From Manganitrophus sp963718695 (lineage in GTDB: Bacteria > Nitrospirota > Nitrospiria > SBBL01 > Manganitrophaceae): a stretch of 64,000 nt of DNA. The notes under the pieces are model-generated. The model worked only from the letters and a program-made list of their open reading frames with translations, was not told the DNA's origin and searched no databases. Each line of letters opens with the position of its first letter. The stretch's first letter is position 1. The translations under genes were made by a program, and so were the position numbers. Of the stretch, positions 61,794 to 64,000 are shown one piece after another. The stretch is taken from assembly GCA_963718695.1 (NCBI GenBank), contig OY970371.1, forward strand, positions 1,054,001 through 1,118,000, given 5' to 3'.

Positions 61794-63030
61794 GCTCGAG
61801 CGATATATCCATAACACAGTCAGCAATTTTCCTCGTCTTAAAAGGATGGTTACAGAATCCTACCAGAGGTGTTGTTGTGTTATCCCAATTAAGAAAGTGG
61901 ACTCTCGATATCCAATTTCTGTTCGGGAAGGATTTTTTTTTGGGTTTCATGACAAATGCCCCTGGTCTGCAGATAATAAGATGCTGCTTGCACATTGCAT
62001 CGGCGATATTCCTTTGCGCCTACCAAAAAGTGATGACCAAATCGGTATCGGTTATTTTACAGGAGAAGATTATTCGAACTTTAATTTGATTGGAGGAAGC
62101 CTGTCTTGGAATTGGCAGCAAGGGGCAATGCTGCAATGGTTAGGATTATCCTCTACCATTATTTACAATGACTATGACGGGCAACAGAACTGCTCGAAGA
62201 TTGTTACATCACACGGAGAGTGTATTAAAACATTTTCAAAGCCAGTAGCAGCAGTAAGCCGTGACGGTAAAAAAGCATTAAGTTATAGTTTTGAACGTTT
62301 GAGGAGGGCCGCCCCAGGTTATGGATATGCTTCTGGATTCGAACAGGAAGAGCAGCTTTCTATTCCAAAAAAAGACGGGCTCTATCTAATTGATATAGTT
62401 TTGGATCAATTTTCAAAGCTTTTTTCTATAAACGATATCGTTCAATCCCGCCCGGATCATTCCATGAAGGATGCCTATCATTATTTTTCTCACTGCCTTT
62501 TTTCCCCATCAGGCAAAAAGTTTGCTTTTTTTCATCGTTGGTTGAAACCCAACGGTATTTTACTAACACGTTTGATTTCCTGTGATTTAGAAACTATCGA
62601 ACTATTTATTTTTCCGACATCTGGGAGTGTTTCCCATTATTGTTGGGTTGATGATGAGTACCTCCTTGCCTATGCAAATACAGATAAGCTTGGAAATCAG
62701 TACTATTTATTCCGAGATAAGACAAGTGAGTTTAAGGTAATAGGCTATAATCAGTTAACCAGTGATGGTCATCCTCAATTTTCATTAGATAAGGGATTGA
62801 TTTTAACCGATACTTACCCAGACCGTTTTAGGCGGCAAACCCTTATTATTTATGATATCAAGAGAAATCAACGATACGACTTGCTAAAGCTTCGTATCCC
62901 TTTTAATTACCGTTATGATTTGCGCTGTGATTTTCATCCCCGCTGGAACCGGGACACAAGCATAATATGCTTCGATTCTGCACATACTAACATAAGAGCG
63001 CTCTGCACTGTGCGATTTAGATTAAACTAA
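61786..63030 (+). CDS. Hypothetical protein with beta-propeller-like repeats
   Basis: I do not recognise this 414-residue protein as a named family. It contains repeated blade-like stretches with HxxxSPxGK patterns: FGFHDKCPWSADNKMLLAH, VAAVSRDGKKALSYSF, HCLFSPSGKKFAFFHRW, LTSDGHPQFSLDKGLIL and CDFHPRWNRDTSIICF. These resemble TolB/WD-like beta-propellers. No signal peptide is present, so it is probably cytoplasmic. Overlap with the preceding glycosyltransferase gene implies joint action in the EPS pathway. The position at the 3' end of the locus is also where accessory genes tend to be gained. Confidence 0.65.
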   Translation: MNKLERYIHNTVSNFPRLKRMVTESYQRCCCVIPIKKVDSRYPISVREGFFFGFHDKCPWSADNKMLLAHCIGDIPLRLPKSDDQIGIGYFTGEDYSNFNLIGGSLSWNWQQGAMLQWLGLSSTIIYNDYDGQQNCSKIVTSHGECIKTFSKPVAAVSRDGKKALSYSFERLRRAAPGYGYASGFEQEEQLSIPKKDGLYLIDIVLDQFSKLFSINDIVQSRPDHSMKDAYHYFSHCLFSPSGKKFAFFHRWLKPNGILLTRLISCDLETIELFIFPTSGSVSHYCWVDDEYLLAYANTDKLGNQYYLFRDKTSEFKVIGYNQLTSDGHPQFSLDKGLILTDTYPDRFRRQTLIIYDIKRNQRYDLLKLRIPFNYRYDLRCDFHPRWNRDTSIICFDSAHTNIRALCTVRFRLN

Positions 63031-63086
63031 ATCAATAGAAAACTTCTAAAAGAGATGCCGTGCTCCGGAGAATAAAAAAATATCTA

Positions 63087-63923
63087 TTACCTGACCTGTA
63101 AACTATCTGGAGATCTAAGGGAATGAATTCTATTTTTAGAAATCACAATATTATCGAAATAACGATACTCATTAATGCCATTAAGAGCATTTGTGAGATC
63201 GACTTGTGTTCCAAAATCAATCCTATTAATTCCACGAGAATTACCTCTTGAATCCAGAGACAAATTCTCATATACTAAAACATCATCAATCCATATTCTA
63301 CAAATACCATTTTGGGATCCAGGGGTATTAAGCAGAAGCTCAACTTCTACGCCTACCCATTTTCCTTTTGGAAACGGAAAAAGATCCCATAAAACAATTG
63401 CTGGTCCACTTCCTCCTGGAATATGAGTGAAAGCCATGTCGGTGAAGTTGGTTGATGCTGAAGAAAAGCTTGTCAAGACATTGCTAACGCCTTCACTACT
63501 GTTCCAAATATAGAAAAGTTTTCTTTGGACGCTTACTATGCCGGATAGAGTTGTGTCCTTTGGTATTAAAACATAGGCCCTCATAAATACATGATTGATA
63601 TCGTCCGGTGAGGTCCATCCTAAATACCGATTGACATCTCGATGTGCGATCGAGCCCGCGGGAATGACATAATGAAATTGAGCGACATATTGTTCTGTTC
63701 TATTTGGCGGGGTACTTACAATTTGGCTGTTTTGTGGAGGAGCAACAAGGCGAATGTCCCCTGATCCATTTATGATTGGCCATTTGTTTAAGTTTCCCGA
63801 TTCAAAATCGTCACAAAAAATCCACTCCGGTTTCGGCGTGTCGCACTCGCCTGCGATCACAGGGGAGATCTTCACCCCCAATAAAATAATTAGCAAAGAA
63901 ATGGTCGCGATTTTTGATCTCAT
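63087..63923 (-). CDS. Secreted jelly-roll protein, polysaccharide-lyase-like
   Basis: The 278-residue protein has a signal peptide (ATISLLIILLGVKISPVIAG) and then a mature part, starting WIFCDDFESGNLNKW, of beta-sandwich character. It has FPFPKGKWVGVEVELLLNT, CRIWIDDVLVY and a late YFDNIVISKN, as in concanavalin-like polysaccharide lyases and LamG-type domains. Two cysteine pairs may form disulfides. It might bind or cut the locus's own polymer, but catalytic residues cannot be fixed. It is the only antisense gene after 6.7 kb, with a strong GAGGAGGT ribosome site, and no PEP-CTERM tail is seen at its end. Confidence 0.65.
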   Translation of the reverse strand: MRSKIATISLLIILLGVKISPVIAGECDTPKPEWIFCDDFESGNLNKWPIINGSGDIRLVAPPQNSQIVSTPPNRTEQYVAQFHYVIPAGSIAHRDVNRYLGWTSPDDINHVFMRAYVLIPKDTTLSGIVSVQRKLFYIWNSSEGVSNVLTSFSSASTNFTDMAFTHIPGGSGPAIVLWDLFPFPKGKWVGVEVELLLNTPGSQNGICRIWIDDVLVYENLSLDSRGNSRGINRIDFGTQVDLTNALNGINEYRYFDNIVISKNRIHSLRSPDSLQVR

Positions 63924-64000
63924 TACGATTACCTCCTCACGATCGAGTCGTTGGCTTTTTCACCTTACATTGAGTCCTGTTGGTGGGGCAGGCGGGTCTT

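Overview
The window looks like a chromosomal segment of a Gram-negative bacterium of moderate GC content, most likely from the Nitrospirota (the group of Nitrospira, Leptospirillum and Candidatus Manganitrophus). This is inference. It rests on a Ku/LigD repair pair, a stand-alone cytochrome bd-like membrane oxidase subunit, a PqqC-like diiron protein, and a very long exosortase-A (XrtA) type exopolysaccharide (EPS) locus. No rRNA, tRNA, CRISPR array, transposase or phage gene was found.

Layout. Positions 1-3.2 kb hold DNA-end-joining genes (ligD cut by the window edge, then ku), a hemerythrin-like protein and an isochorismatase-family hydrolase. Positions 3.2-8.1 kb hold a bd-like oxidase subunit, a YrfG-type nucleotidase, a PqqC/heme-oxygenase-fold diiron protein and a divergent flavin monooxygenase. 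From 8.3 kb almost to the end, nearly all genes are on the + strand and form one EPS/exosortase supercluster. It opens with a TPR lipoprotein (PrsT type), a LuxR regulator and a PilZ protein. A structured leader with an intrinsic terminator directly precedes the core export genes: polysaccharide export lipoprotein, Wzz-like chain-length protein, tyrosine autokinase, initiating sugar transferase, outer-membrane barrel and XrtA-type deacetylase.

Positions 19.7-36.8 kb carry glycosyltransferases, methyltransferases, a GlpD-like oxidoreductase, an acyl-activating module (acyltransferase, AMP ligase, acyl carrier protein), a first flippase, an O-acyltransferase, a LamG-VanZ fusion, and a GT2 pair whose second member has lost its DxD motif. 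Exosortase XrtA fused to EpsI lies at 36.9-38.4 kb, followed by CelD-like and FemAB-like proteins, a GT39 protein, a DegT aminotransferase, three glycosyltransferase/deacetylase groups, and an ATP-grasp plus PHP pair. From about 50 kb the DNA becomes visibly AT-richer and carries a second flippase, an O-antigen-ligase-like polymerase, more glycosyltransferases, a CapK-like ligase and an asparagine synthase. It ends with an unrecognised beta-propeller-like protein and, on the opposite strand, a secreted jelly-roll protein.

How it may work together (inference). Sugar transferase EpsB-like starts a lipid-linked repeat unit. The many GT4/GT2 enzymes extend it, and acyl-, methyl-, amino- and deacetyl-modifying enzymes decorate it. 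The flippases and Wzy-like protein move and polymerise it, and the Wzz/kinase/export/barrel set secretes it. XrtA would process PEP-CTERM-type proteins encoded elsewhere, since no PEP-CTERM substrate was seen here. PilZ, LuxR and a possible transcription attenuator at 13.0-13.1 kb are the visible regulatory points.

Three genes (22.6-23.3, 52.8-53.9 and 57.1-58.5 kb) are interrupted by single-base frameshifts. Two lie at G-runs and may be assembly errors.
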